A DNA stretch of 64,000 nt from VRUE01 sp963837695 (GTDB taxonomy: Bacteria > Actinomycetota > Thermoleophilia > Solirubrobacterales > 70-9): positions 1,612,001-1,676,000 of the forward strand of contig CAWINZ010000005.1 in NCBI GenBank assembly GCA_963837695.1, given 5' to 3'. Below are positions 51,134 through 59,371 of the stretch, piece after piece (the first letter of the stretch is position 1; each line of letters opens with the position of its first letter). The notes beneath the pieces are model-generated. The model did not search any database. It worked only from the letters and a program-made list of their open reading frames with translations, and was not told where the DNA came from. The translations under genes and the position numbers were made by a program.

Positions 51134-51814
51134 ATGTCGGCGACCGAATCTGTCCCACCCGAACCTGGTTCAACCACCGGGGGGCGGCTTCGCCGGCTGC
51201 ACCCGCATCTGGAGCTGCTGGCGACGATCCTGTTGGCGATCGCCGCGGTTGCAACGGCCTGGAGCTCCTACCAGTCGGCCCGCTGGAGTGGCGTGCAGGC
51301 GATCGACTTCAGCAAGGCGAACGCCGCGCGCGTCGAGTCGACCCGGGCGTCGACCGAAGCGGGACAGGAGACGCAGGTCGACGTCCTCACCTTCACCCAG
51401 TGGGTCAACGCCTATGCGGCGAACGACTCCCGGCTCGCCGATTTCTACTTCCAGCGCTTTCGCCGCGAATTCAAGCCCGCCATCCATGCCTGGGTCGCCA
51501 CCCACCCGCTGAAAAACCCCGACGCGCCGCCGACGCCCTTCTCGATGCCGCAGTACAAGCTCGCCAGCCAGGCCGAATCCGAAAAGCTGCTCGGCGAAGC
51601 CGAAGCGAACACGGCGGACGCACGCCAGTCGAACCAGCGATCCGACAACTACGTGTTGGCCGTCGTGCTCTTCGCCGCAGCGCTGTTCTTCGCCGGCATC
51701 AGCACGAAGCTCTCGATGCCAAGGCAACGGATGGCGGTCCTGGCGCTCGGCTTTCTGCTCTTCTTCGGCGCGGCGATCTGGCTGGCGACCTTCCCGGTCA
51801 CGATCTCAGTCTGA
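51134..51814 (+). CDS. Membrane protein, DUF4337-like topology
   Basis: The 226-residue product has one N-terminal helix (LELLATILLAIAAVATAWSSYQ, about 27-48), a long soluble helical middle and two C-terminal helices (NYVLAVVLFAAALFFAGI, MAVLALGFLLFFGAAIWLAT). The SSYQSARWSG stretch after the first helix is typical of DUF4337-type proteins. A TATACG box (51119-51124) precedes the ATG by 9 bases, so a leaderless message is possible. Function unknown. Confidence 0.72.
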   Translation: MSATESVPPEPGSTTGGRLRRLHPHLELLATILLAIAAVATAWSSYQSARWSGVQAIDFSKANAARVESTRASTEAGQETQVDVLTFTQWVNAYAANDSRLADFYFQRFRREFKPAIHAWVATHPLKNPDAPPTPFSMPQYKLASQAESEKLLGEAEANTADARQSNQRSDNYVLAVVLFAAALFFAGISTKLSMPRQRMAVLALGFLLFFGAAIWLATFPVTISV

Positions 51815-51901
51815 CCGGCGCTGGCCAACCGGGCGTCGAGGGCCAGGTTGTATTCCGCTTGACTTCTGCTCAGACGGGGGAGATGGTGGATCGAGGCCGA
51901 G

Positions 51902-52402
51902 ATGAATAGTGCAGAGACGAACAACGAAGGCGCGGCCGGCACCCCGGCCGTCAGCGCCGGCGAAATGAAGCTCGAGGTTGTCGTCGTGCCGGTTTCGGAT
52001 GTCGATCGGGCGAAGCGTTTCTACGCGGGGCTGGGGTGGCGCCTCGACGCGGACCTGGCGGTCGACGACAGCTACCGGGTGGTGCAGTTGACGCCCCCGG
52101 GGTCCGCCTGCTCGATCATCTTCGGCTCCGGAGTCACGTCCGCTCCGCCGGGTTCGTCCGAGGGGCTCCAGCTCTCGGTCTACGACATCGACGCCGCCCG
52201 CTCCGACCTCCTTGCGCGCGGCGTCGATGTCAGCGAGACGTTCCACGACGTGACGGGAATCTTCCACCATGCCGGTGGGGACGGCCGCCTCAGCGGGCCG
52301 GCGCCGGAGCACGCCGACTACGGCTCGTTCGTCGCCTTCAGCGACCCCGACGGCAACGGCTGGCTGCTCCAGGAGATCAAGATGCGGCTGCCGGGCCGCT
52401 GA
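51902..52402 (+). CDS. VOC/glyoxalase-superfamily protein
   Basis: The 166-residue product has one VOC domain (two beta-alpha-beta-beta-beta units): LEVVVVPVSDVDRAKRFYAGLGWRLDADL and LSVYDIDAARSDLLARGVDVSE, then YGSFVAFSDPDGNGWLLQEI. The acidic residue of DPDGN-WLLQE is a usual metal ligand. It may be a lyase, dioxygenase or resistance protein. It is followed 12 bp later by a small acidic protein gene, probably in the same operon. Confidence 0.85.
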   Translation: MNSAETNNEGAAGTPAVSAGEMKLEVVVVPVSDVDRAKRFYAGLGWRLDADLAVDDSYRVVQLTPPGSACSIIFGSGVTSAPPGSSEGLQLSVYDIDAARSDLLARGVDVSETFHDVTGIFHHAGGDGRLSGPAPEHADYGSFVAFSDPDGNGWLLQEIKMRLPGR

Positions 52403-52414
52403 GAGGAGAGCTCG

Positions 52415-52582
52415 ATGGCGACGCCCTATGAGTCGGTGGAGGACCTGGCCGAGGCGCTGAGGCGGGCCGCCGCGGCGCACGGCAAGCACGAGGAGCGAAC
52501 GGGCGAAGAGGATCCGAACTGGCCCGACTGGTACGCCCTCTACATGGTCCGCGAGCGCGGCGGCGAAGAGCTACCGGAATAG
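52415..52582 (+). CDS. Small conserved-looking acidic protein
   Basis: A 55-residue protein begins MATPYESVEDLAEALRRAAAAHG and ends with DWYALYMVRERGGEELPE. GAGAGGAGAG sits at a good distance before the ATG. The PNWPDWYA-YM segment with regular codon use suggests a real gene; it is short and easily missed. It follows the VOC gene by 12 bp and may be its partner. Function unknown. Confidence 0.7.
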   Translation: MATPYESVEDLAEALRRAAAAHGKHEERTGEEDPNWPDWYALYMVRERGGEELPE

Positions 52583-52604
52583 GAGTTCAGTCGGGCCGGT
52601 AGCT

Positions 52605-54311
52605 TTGGTGGCCGTGTCCGCCCCTGTCCTTTTCGCCGTCGACGAAGACGCGCGTTCGCTGCGCGACGTCGAACGCGAGCTGGTCGACCGCTATGCGCGG
52701 AGCTACCGGGTCGTCTGCGTGTCCTCGGCAGAGGACGCAATGGAAGAGCTCGGGGCGCTGGCAGCCGCCGGCGAAGACGTCGCGCTCGTCCTCGCCGCGC
52801 AGTGGCTGGGCGAGACGCCCGGGAGCGAGCTGCTCGGCAAGGTGCGGGATCTCCACGCGCACGCTCAACGTGGGCTGCTGATCGACTGGGGGAGCTGGGG
52901 TGACGGCCGGACCGCGGAGCAGATCTTCCAGGCGATGGCGCGGCGGCAGATCGAGTACTACGTGATCAGGCCGTCGCGATCGCCCGACGAGCTCTTCCAC
53001 CAGTCGGTCTCGACCTTTCTGCTCGAGTGGGCCCACGCGCGCCGGGTCTCGCCGCACACCGTCCACATCGTCAGCGAGTCCTGGACCGGCAGGGGCAGCG
53101 AGCTGAAAGAGGTCCTCGGCCGCTGCGCGGTGCCGCACTCGTTCCTCCTGGCCGACTCGCCCGAAGGCAGTGCGCTGGTCGCGGAAGCGGGCGACGGAGA
53201 GCCGCTTCCCCTCGTCGTCTTCCCGAACGGCACCGTCCTCGCGAACCCGACCAACCTTGAGCTGGCGAGTGCCTCCGGCGCCACCATCGACCCCGACCGG
53301 CGCGAGTACGACGTCGTCATCGTCGGCGGGGGGCCGGCCGGCCTCTCGGCGGCGGTCTATGGCGCCTCAGAGGGCTTCCGGACGCTGGTCGTCGACAACG
53401 GCGGTGTCGGCGGGCAGGCGACCTCGAGCTCGCTGATCCGCAACTACCTCGGCTTTCCGCGCGGGGTCAGCGGTCGTCGGCTGGCGGAGAGCGCCTACGA
53501 GCAGGCTTGGGTTTTCGGCGCCAAGTTCGCCTTCATGCACGACGCGACCGCGATCCGGCGCGAGGGCGACCGTCTTTATGTGGCGCTCTCCGACGGCGGC
53601 GAGGTCAGCGCCCGCGCGGTCATCCTCTCCACTGGCGCCACCTACCGTCGACTCGGCGTCCCCGAGCTCGAGGCTCTCGTCGGGGCAGGGGTTTTCTACG
53701 GCGGTCCTGCCTCCGAGGCGCCGACGACGGTCGATGAGGAGGTGTACGTCGTCGGCGGCGCGAACTCCGCCGGCCAGGCTGCGCTGCACCTGGCTGAATT
53801 TGCCCGCCGGGTGACGCTCGTGGTGCGGGGCGAGTCGCTCGAGCGGGGGATGTCGCACTACCTGGTCAGGCAGGTTGAAGTCACGCCCAACATAAGTGTG
53901 CGCCTTGGGACCGAGGTCGTCGGCGGGGGCGGAGGCGGGGATGGCTGGCTGGAGCGCTTGGTCCTCCGCTCAGATGCCGATGGGGCGACGGAAACGGTCG
54001 AGGCCGATGAGCTCTTCCTGATGATCGGCGCCCGCCCGAACACGGACTGGCTGCCGACGGAGCTCGCGCGGGGGAGCGGTGGGTTCATCCGCACCGGGAC
54101 GGATCTGGAGAGCGACGGAAGCTGGCCGCTCGAGGAGCGCCGCCCGTTCTCGCTCGAGACCAGCATGCCCGGCGTCTTCGCCGCGGGGGACGTTCGCCAC
54201 GGGTCGATGAGTCGTGTCGCTTCGGCGGTCGGCGAGGGCTCGATCGCGGTCAGGCTGGTCCACGAGTTCTTTGAGGTCGAGCAGCTCGACCGGCGCGACC
54301 AGGCCGATTGA
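52605..54311 (+). CDS. Fused receiver-like / thioredoxin-like / thioredoxin-reductase-like protein
   Basis: The 568-residue product has an N-terminal receiver-like domain (about 1-125) in which the usual phospho-Asp position reads LVLAAQW, so it is probably not phosphorylated. A thioredoxin-fold-like middle (about 145-225) follows. The flavin reductase domain has FAD motif VVIVGGGPAGLSAAVYG, NAD motif YVVGGANSAGQAALHLAEF, and GVFAAGDVRHG. The CxxC redox pair expected in thioredoxin reductase is absent (VFYGGPASEAP instead). Known as the fused response regulator/thioredoxin-disulfide reductase family. A TTG or GTG start is likely. It faces a Crp/Fnr gene. Confidence 0.85.
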   Translation: MVAVSAPVLFAVDEDARSLRDVERELVDRYARSYRVVCVSSAEDAMEELGALAAAGEDVALVLAAQWLGETPGSELLGKVRDLHAHAQRGLLIDWGSWGDGRTAEQIFQAMARRQIEYYVIRPSRSPDELFHQSVSTFLLEWAHARRVSPHTVHIVSESWTGRGSELKEVLGRCAVPHSFLLADSPEGSALVAEAGDGEPLPLVVFPNGTVLANPTNLELASASGATIDPDRREYDVVIVGGGPAGLSAAVYGASEGFRTLVVDNGGVGGQATSSSLIRNYLGFPRGVSGRRLAESAYEQAWVFGAKFAFMHDATAIRREGDRLYVALSDGGEVSARAVILSTGATYRRLGVPELEALVGAGVFYGGPASEAPTTVDEEVYVVGGANSAGQAALHLAEFARRVTLVVRGESLERGMSHYLVRQVEVTPNISVRLGTEVVGGGGGGDGWLERLVLRSDADGATETVEADELFLMIGARPNTDWLPTELARGSGGFIRTGTDLESDGSWPLEERRPFSLETSMPGVFAAGDVRHGSMSRVASAVGEGSIAVRLVHEFFEVEQLDRRDQAD

Positions 54312-54332
54312 GGCGGTTGCGCGGCGGCCCGT

Positions 54333-54965
54333 TCAGTCGCCGTCGGCGGGCGTGACTATCGGGGGCGGCTCGCCCTGCAGGACCCAGCGGCCGGGCCCGG
54401 GCGCGACGAGCTGGCCGCTGTCGCAGAGGTCTCCCAGCGCCAGGCTGACCGTTGGCCGCCGCGCCCCGACCATCTCGGCGAGGATGGCCTGCGGCACGTT
54501 GACCTCGATCTCGACGCCCCCCGGGACGACCGTGCCCCAGCGCTCGGCTAACGCCCAGAGCAGTGCGCGCAGGCGCTCCTCGATGCCGACGATGCTCATG
54601 ATCGCCGACTGCAGCGCCAGCGCCCGGGTGCGGTCCATCGCCCGGCCGGCGATCGCCGCGATACGCGCCGGCGACCGTGCAAGCGGCGAGCCGGGGCGGA
54701 GATCGAGCACGGCAAGGCGGGTGCGGTCGACAACCTCCCACTCCCAGTGCGAGAAGGAGGCCCGCTCCTCGCGCCAGGGAAGCAGCAGGTCGCCCACCCC
54801 GAGCAGCTCCACGCTTCGCCCCCGATCCACCCTTGTCCGGCGCAGCAGCATGCCGGAAACGACGAGGTAGCCGATCTCGGCGCTCCCCCCTTCCGGCAGC
54901 GCCCAGGGACCCGGCTCCAAGCTGATCTCAGGCAGCTGTGCGCCGTTGTCCTTGCCGCTGCTCAA
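54333..54965 (-). CDS. Crp/Fnr-family transcriptional regulator
   Basis: The 210-residue product has a cyclic-nucleotide-binding-like beta barrel (GYLVVSGMLLRRTRVDRGRSVELLGVGDLLLPW), a long dimer helix, and a C-terminal winged HTH (VNVPQAILAEMVGARRPTVSLALGDLCDSGQLV). No Cys cluster for an Fe-S centre and no cAMP-binding Arg-Ser pair are visible, so the signal is unknown. It lies tail to tail with the reductase-like gene. Confidence 0.87.
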   Translation of the reverse strand: MSSGKDNGAQLPEISLEPGPWALPEGGSAEIGYLVVSGMLLRRTRVDRGRSVELLGVGDLLLPWREERASFSHWEWEVVDRTRLAVLDLRPGSPLARSPARIAAIAGRAMDRTRALALQSAIMSIVGIEERLRALLWALAERWGTVVPGGVEIEVNVPQAILAEMVGARRPTVSLALGDLCDSGQLVAPGPGRWVLQGEPPPIVTPADGD

Positions 54966-55030
54966 ACATCCTCCCCGGTAGCCGAGTGGTGGACGACAAA
55001 GCGCTCTTCGCCCTTAACTCGGCACTCGCT

Positions 55031-55435
55031 TCAAGGTTTCGCCGCGAAGCGTACCCAGCGGGAGTCGCATCGCGCCTTGCCGAGCCGGTCCTTCACACGC
55101 AGGCGGCCCTTGATCGCCTTTCCCTGAACGCGGCCCTGGATCCTCACCGTGTCGGTCGAGCCGATCTGCACATCGCTGAAGTGCCCGCCACCGTGGATCG
55201 GAGTTCGCACGAAGCCGCTCTCTTCATCGATCAGCGCGTTGCCGTCTCGGCAGCGGAGTTCTACCTTGAAGCGAACGATCTGCACCGCCTGGTTCCACTT
55301 CCTCAGCTTCACGATGTGCTGCTGTCCGGTGTGCCCTCGGAGCAGCGTTTTGGATGCCCCATCGGCGGACGCGACCGCAATCGCCGCCGCCATCAGGCAG
55401 GCAAGCGCTCCGCTCACCGCGATCTTTCGAAGCAT
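55031..55435 (-). CDS. Small exported hypothetical protein
   Basis: The 134-residue product has an N-terminal signal peptide (IAVSGALACLMAAAIAVASA, cleavage near residue 25) and a small beta-rich domain with two Cys (ELRCRDG, KARCDSRW) that could form a disulfide. No family is recognised. It stands alone between the Crp/Fnr gene and the binding protein. Confidence 0.65.
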   Translation of the reverse strand: MLRKIAVSGALACLMAAAIAVASADGASKTLLRGHTGQQHIVKLRKWNQAVQIVRFKVELRCRDGNALIDEESGFVRTPIHGGGHFSDVQIGSTDTVRIQGRVQGKAIKGRLRVKDRLGKARCDSRWVRFAAKP

Positions 55436-55588
55436 GGTTCTCCCCCTGTCGTCTCGATTTACCTTTCATATCGGCGACACGGTGCCCGCTCCGCGGCTGC
55501 GTTGGCGGTGTAAGCAAGCTGACACATGGGCGCTCTCGTTGCCGACCTCGCCGGGCCGGCGTCGGTCGAGGCCGCGTGTGCGGAAGCC

Positions 55589-56758
55589 CTATCCCGCGTA
55601 AGGGGCGCCGACCGCTTTGGCCCAGTCCTCGTCGACGTGGAGCTGCCCGTTCTTGTCGGTGTCGACGATCACCACGGTGGCCGGCTGGCGATTGCCGTTG
55701 CCCGGGTCGATCGTGATTGAGCCGGTCCAGCCCTTCCAGCCCTTGACCGCGTCGAGGGCTTTGGTGAGCTTGCCCGCGGCGGTGCCGCCGGCTTTCTCGG
55801 CCCCGTCAGCGAGGAAGTTGAGCGAGTCGTAGGTGTAGGGGCTCCAGGTGCCCGGCGCGCTGCCGAATTCTTCTTCGTACTCGGCGACCTTGACGGCGGC
55901 GCCGGTGAAGTCCTGCGGCGCCGGCACGCCGACCACCGGGCACGCCCGCGCGGCGGCCACGCCGGCGGTTTCGACGAAGCCGGTGTCATAGGAGGCGTAG
56001 TCGGCGATGCACTGCGCCTTCACCTGGCCTTCCTGCATCTCCTTTGCGATCAGCCCGCCCTCGGGGAAGTAGACGGCGGCGTAGATGACGTCGGGTTCGG
56101 TAGCGGCGAGCTTTTCGACCACGTCGGCATAGGACTTCTTGCCGGGCTGGACCTTCTCGTAAGCGGTCACCGTGACGCCGGCTTCTTCCAGCGACGCCTT
56201 CACCGCCTTGGAGACCGAGACGGTGTAGTTCTGCGTCGGGTCATAGGCGATCGCCACGGACTTGGCCCCCTGCCAATCGGTCAGCGCCTGCGAGGCGACC
56301 GGGGCGATCTGGTAGCTCATCGGCTGCAGGGTGAAGCCGAGGCCGTTGGTCGACTGATCGGAGGTGAGGCGGATCGGCACCAGGCCGGCCTTGATGTAGA
56401 GCGGCAGCGTTTCGACGCCGACGCCGGAGTTGTAGGGGCCGACGATGCCGTCGAGCCCCGCGGCGATGGCGGACTTCGCCGCCTTCACGCCGGTTGCCGG
56501 ATCCGCCGCGTCGTCGATCGGAACGACTTCGACCTGCTTGCCGAGGATCCCGTCCGCCGCGTTGAGCTGCGTCGCCGCCAGTTCCGCGCCCATCAGCATG
56601 CCCTTGCCGAGGACCGACTGTTCGCCGGAGAGCGGCGCCTCGAGCCCGACCCGGAAGGTGTCCGAACCGCTGTTGTCGGAGCTGGAGCTGCCGCAGCCGG
56701 AGGCGAGAGCGGCGAGAGCGGCGAGGACGGGGACGCTGGCGATGCGGATCTTTTGCAT
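55589..56758 (-). CDS. ABC transporter substrate-binding lipoprotein, branched-chain amino-acid type
   Basis: The 389-residue product has a lipoprotein signal (VLAALAALASGCGSSSS, Cys about 22) and a periplasmic-binding-protein type 1 fold: FRVGLEAPLSGEQSVLGKGM, AVKAAKSAIAAGLDGIVGPYNSG-like middle, and LTKALDAVKGWKGWTGSITIDP. This matches the LivK/Leu-Ile-Val binding family. No permease or ATPase gene lies nearby. The ligand may be an amino acid, amide or aromatic acid. Confidence 0.9.
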   Translation of the reverse strand: MQKIRIASVPVLAALAALASGCGSSSSDNSGSDTFRVGLEAPLSGEQSVLGKGMLMGAELAATQLNAADGILGKQVEVVPIDDAADPATGVKAAKSAIAAGLDGIVGPYNSGVGVETLPLYIKAGLVPIRLTSDQSTNGLGFTLQPMSYQIAPVASQALTDWQGAKSVAIAYDPTQNYTVSVSKAVKASLEEAGVTVTAYEKVQPGKKSYADVVEKLAATEPDVIYAAVYFPEGGLIAKEMQEGQVKAQCIADYASYDTGFVETAGVAAARACPVVGVPAPQDFTGAAVKVAEYEEEFGSAPGTWSPYTYDSLNFLADGAEKAGGTAAGKLTKALDAVKGWKGWTGSITIDPGNGNRQPATVVIVDTDKNGQLHVDEDWAKAVGAPYAG

Positions 56759-56804
56759 CGGCCGACCCTCTCACGCCGGGCGGTCGGAGCGCTAGGGTCT
56801 GCGC

Positions 56805-57737
56805 GTGGACGCAGCGATCAGCTTCGATGCCCACGAGGTCGACCTGCACGGTCACCGCGCGGTCTACCGCGTCGCCGGCAGCGGGCCGACCGTGGTCCTG
56901 ATCCACGGCATGGTCAACTCCTCGCGCCACTGGCAGGCGGTCGCCGAGCGGCTCGCCGGCTCCTACCGGGTGGTCGCACCGGATCTGATCGGCCACGGCG
57001 ACTCGGCGACGCCAAGGGGCGACTACTCGCTCGGCGCCCACGCGGCCAGCATCCGCGACCTGCTGACGACGATCGGGGTCGAGCGGGCGACGATCGTCGG
57101 CCACTCGCTCGGCGGCGGCGTCGCGATGCAGTTCTTCTACCAATTCCCCCAGCGCACCGAGCGGCTGGTGCTGATCTCCAGCGGTGGGCTCGGGCGCGAG
57201 GTCAGCCCGCTGCTGCGCGGCGCGGCGCTGCCCGGCGCCTCGCCGCTGCTGCGTCTCGCCACGCAGCGGCACCTGGTCGACGCGCTCGACGCCGCCGGCG
57301 AGCGGCTGCGCGCCCGCGGCAACTCGAAGGGCGTCTACCTCGAGGCGGTTGCCCGGGCCCTGCGGCCACTCCAGGAGCCGGGCTCGCGGCGGGCGTTCCT
57401 GCAGACCCTGCGCTCGGTCATCGACGTCCACGGCCAGCACGTCAGCGCCGCCGACCGGCTCTACCTGCTCGGCGACATGGCGACCCTGATCGTCTGGGGG
57501 GAGCGCGACCGGACGATCCCGATCGAGCACGGACGCGCCGCCCAGGAGGCGATCCCGCACTGCCGCTTCGAGACGCTGCCGCGCGCCGCCCACTTCCCAC
57601 TTCTCGAAGACCCGGAGGGACTCGCTGCCACGCTCGCCGACTTCCTCGCGACGACGGCGCCGGTGCGGATCGACGATTCCGAGTGGGCCGCCGTGATCGC
57701 CCAGCAGGCCAAGAGCCGGCTGCGCGCGGTCGCCTAG
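56805..57737 (+). CDS. Alpha/beta hydrolase
   Basis: The 310-residue product has VVLIHGMVNSSRHW (oxyanion), PDLIGHGDSATPRGDYSLGAHA, the nucleophile elbow GHSLGGG, a late Asp in WGERDRTIP and His in AAHFPLLEDP. All catalytic residues are present. The substrate is unknown. It follows the divergent binding-protein gene by 46 bp. Confidence 0.87.
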   Translation: MDAAISFDAHEVDLHGHRAVYRVAGSGPTVVLIHGMVNSSRHWQAVAERLAGSYRVVAPDLIGHGDSATPRGDYSLGAHAASIRDLLTTIGVERATIVGHSLGGGVAMQFFYQFPQRTERLVLISSGGLGREVSPLLRGAALPGASPLLRLATQRHLVDALDAAGERLRARGNSKGVYLEAVARALRPLQEPGSRRAFLQTLRSVIDVHGQHVSAADRLYLLGDMATLIVWGERDRTIPIEHGRAAQEAIPHCRFETLPRAAHFPLLEDPEGLAATLADFLATTAPVRIDDSEWAAVIAQQAKSRLRAVA

Positions 57738-57772
57738 CAAGCCGGCGGCGAAGAAAAGCGACCGCGGCGACC

Positions 57773-57786
57773 TATACTCGGCCGCA
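57773..57786 (+). promoter_or_regulatory. -10 box of a probable leaderless promoter for the RDD gene
   Basis: TATACT at 57773-57778 lies 8 bases before the ATG at 57787 with no ribosome site between. This spacing fits transcription starting at the start codon. Confidence 0.4.
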
Positions 57787-58833
57787 ATGGCCGACGGCTC
57801 CGATTCCCAGGCTCCGCTGCCGCTCTCGGTGCGGCTGCTCGGCGCCGGCGTGCGCGGCGCCCGCTCGGTCGGCAAGGCGGCGGGAATCGACCGCGCGGTC
57901 GAGGTCGCCGCCGAGGAGGCAATGGTCGCCGCGGTCGAGAGCGAGGCGGTCGAGCGGGCGCTTGTGCGGGTGCTGCAGGGGCCGCTTGTCGAGGAAGCGG
58001 CTCGCGGCGCGCTGGAGAGCGACACCGTCAAGCAGGCCCTGATCGAGGCGCTCGACAGCGAGATGGTCGACGAGGTCTGGCGGCGCTTGCTCGCCAGCGA
58101 TGAGGCGCAGCGTCTGGTCGAGCGGATTGCCGAGGCACCTGAGCTGCGCGCCGCGATCAGTGCTCAGAGTGTCGGTTTCATCGAGGACGTCGGCCACACG
58201 ATCGGCGACGCGACCAGGCGACTGGACGACGTGATTGAGCGCATCGCGCGGCGGGTCGTCTTCCGCAAGCGCCGCAGCGAGCCGACCGAGCGCGCCGGGT
58301 CGCTCACCCGAGGCCTTGCTTTCGGCCTCGACCTGCTGATCGTCAACCTCGCCTTCTCCGGTCTGGCCGCGATCGTCGCGCTGATCGGCTCCTTCTTCTC
58401 CGGCACCGGCAACGGCGTCTCCGGCTTCGCCCTCGCCGTCGGCAGCGTCACCTGGATCGCTCTGGGGTCGTTCTACCTGGTCGTCTTCTGGTCGCTCGCG
58501 GGCCAGACTCCGGGCATGCGCTTCTTCGGCATCAGGCTCGGCACCGAGGGTCGCGGCCTGCCGCCGCGCAAGTCGCTGCGCCGCCTGGTCGGGCTCTTCC
58601 TCGCCGCGATCCCCTTCTGCCTCGGGTTTCTCGGCGTCCTCTTCGACGAACGGCGCCGTGGCTGGCAGGACCGCTTCGCCGGCGTCGACGTCCTCTACGA
58701 GAGTCGCGAGCCGGCCGTCGCGCCGTGGTCGACCCTCGACGCGGAGGTGCCGCTCGGCGCCGAGACGACGAAGGCCCCGGGTTCCCGGGGCCTTCGTCCA
58801 CAGCAGGTCTCTGGATCGCCGCTGCGCGGCTGA
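57787..58833 (+). CDS. RDD-family membrane protein
   Basis: The 348-residue product has a long helical N-terminal half with repeated EA-V-A segments (about 30-150). The RDD domain (about 165-300) follows with RAGSLTRGLAFGLDLLIVNL, a second helix (FALAVGSVTWIALGSFYLVVFW), GQTPGMRFFGIRL and a final WQDRFAG. The usual Arg-Asp-Asp motif is represented by RGLAFGLD. Such proteins are thought to be transporters or channels. The last codons lie in a terminator-like hairpin. Confidence 0.8.
   Translation: MADGSDSQAPLPLSVRLLGAGVRGARSVGKAAGIDRAVEVAAEEAMVAAVESEAVERALVRVLQGPLVEEAARGALESDTVKQALIEALDSEMVDEVWRRLLASDEAQRLVERIAEAPELRAAISAQSVGFIEDVGHTIGDATRRLDDVIERIARRVVFRKRRSEPTERAGSLTRGLAFGLDLLIVNLAFSGLAAIVALIGSFFSGTGNGVSGFALAVGSVTWIALGSFYLVVFWSLAGQTPGMRFFGIRLGTEGRGLPPRKSLRRLVGLFLAAIPFCLGFLGVLFDERRRGWQDRFAGVDVLYESREPAVAPWSTLDAEVPLGAETTKAPGSRGLRPQQVSGSPLRG
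58767..58798. terminator. 15-bp hairpin inside the 3' end of the RDD gene
   Basis: 58767-58781 and 58784-58798 are exact reverse complements, leaving almost no loop. The structure lies in the last 25 codons of the RDD frame. No T run follows. It probably ends transcription from both sides, or marks a true gene end earlier than the present stop. Confidence 0.5.
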
Positions 58834-58843
58834 CCCTTGCTGC

Positions 58844-59236
58844 TCAGCCGCGCGGGACCGGGTTGCCTTCCGGGCCCTCGGCCAGCTTGTAGACGATGAT
58901 GATCGAGAGGGCGAAGATCGCCAGCGACCAGAAGGGGTAGGCGGGGATCGAGAGCAGCGCGCCGATAGCGTTCAGCGAGCCGACGAAGATCCCGAACCAG
59001 CGGCCGAATTCGCCCCCGGAGAAAAGCGAGAACGCGGCGATCAGCTCGAGCACGCCGAGGATCAGGCTGATCCATCCCCAGGTGTGCAGCCCGCTGATGA
59101 TGAAGGTCGCGTTTTCGGTGAAGAACTTCGAGTCGCCGATTGCCGCGATCCCGTAGACGATGTTGAGCACGCCGGCGATGAGGAGCAGCACGCCGGCAAA
59201 GACCCACCAGCCGCTGATCAGACTGTCTTCGTTCAT
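58844..59236 (-). CDS. DUF7144-type four-helix membrane protein
   Basis: The 130-residue product starts MNEDSLISGWWVFAGVLLLIAGVLNIVYG. It has four membrane helices, the third and fourth reading FGIFVGSLNAIGALLSI and WSLAIFALSIIIVYKLAEG. The WW-FAG...GV-N---G pattern with HTWGWISLILGVLEL is typical of this actinobacterial family of unknown function. The ATG at 59236 has a GAAAGGG site upstream. Longer in-frame readings run into the protease gene. Confidence 0.8.
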   Translation of the reverse strand: MNEDSLISGWWVFAGVLLLIAGVLNIVYGIAAIGDSKFFTENATFIISGLHTWGWISLILGVLELIAAFSLFSGGEFGRWFGIFVGSLNAIGALLSIPAYPFWSLAIFALSIIIVYKLAEGPEGNPVPRG

Positions 59237-59371
59237 GAGTAACCCTTTCGGTGGCGAGGAGAGACAGGAAATGCCTAGAGCAGCTTCTGCCCCTACCAAG
59301 TGTTTCCTGCAACGAATGACCGCTCGGCCAATCTCGCTTGCAAAAGTCATCCTTCTGTCACCCTTGCGCCG

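Noticed and set aside
56241..58031. 596-codon minus-strand frame across the hydrolase and binding-protein genes
   Set aside because: Runs antisense through one intact gene and out of frame through another; low-complexity composition.
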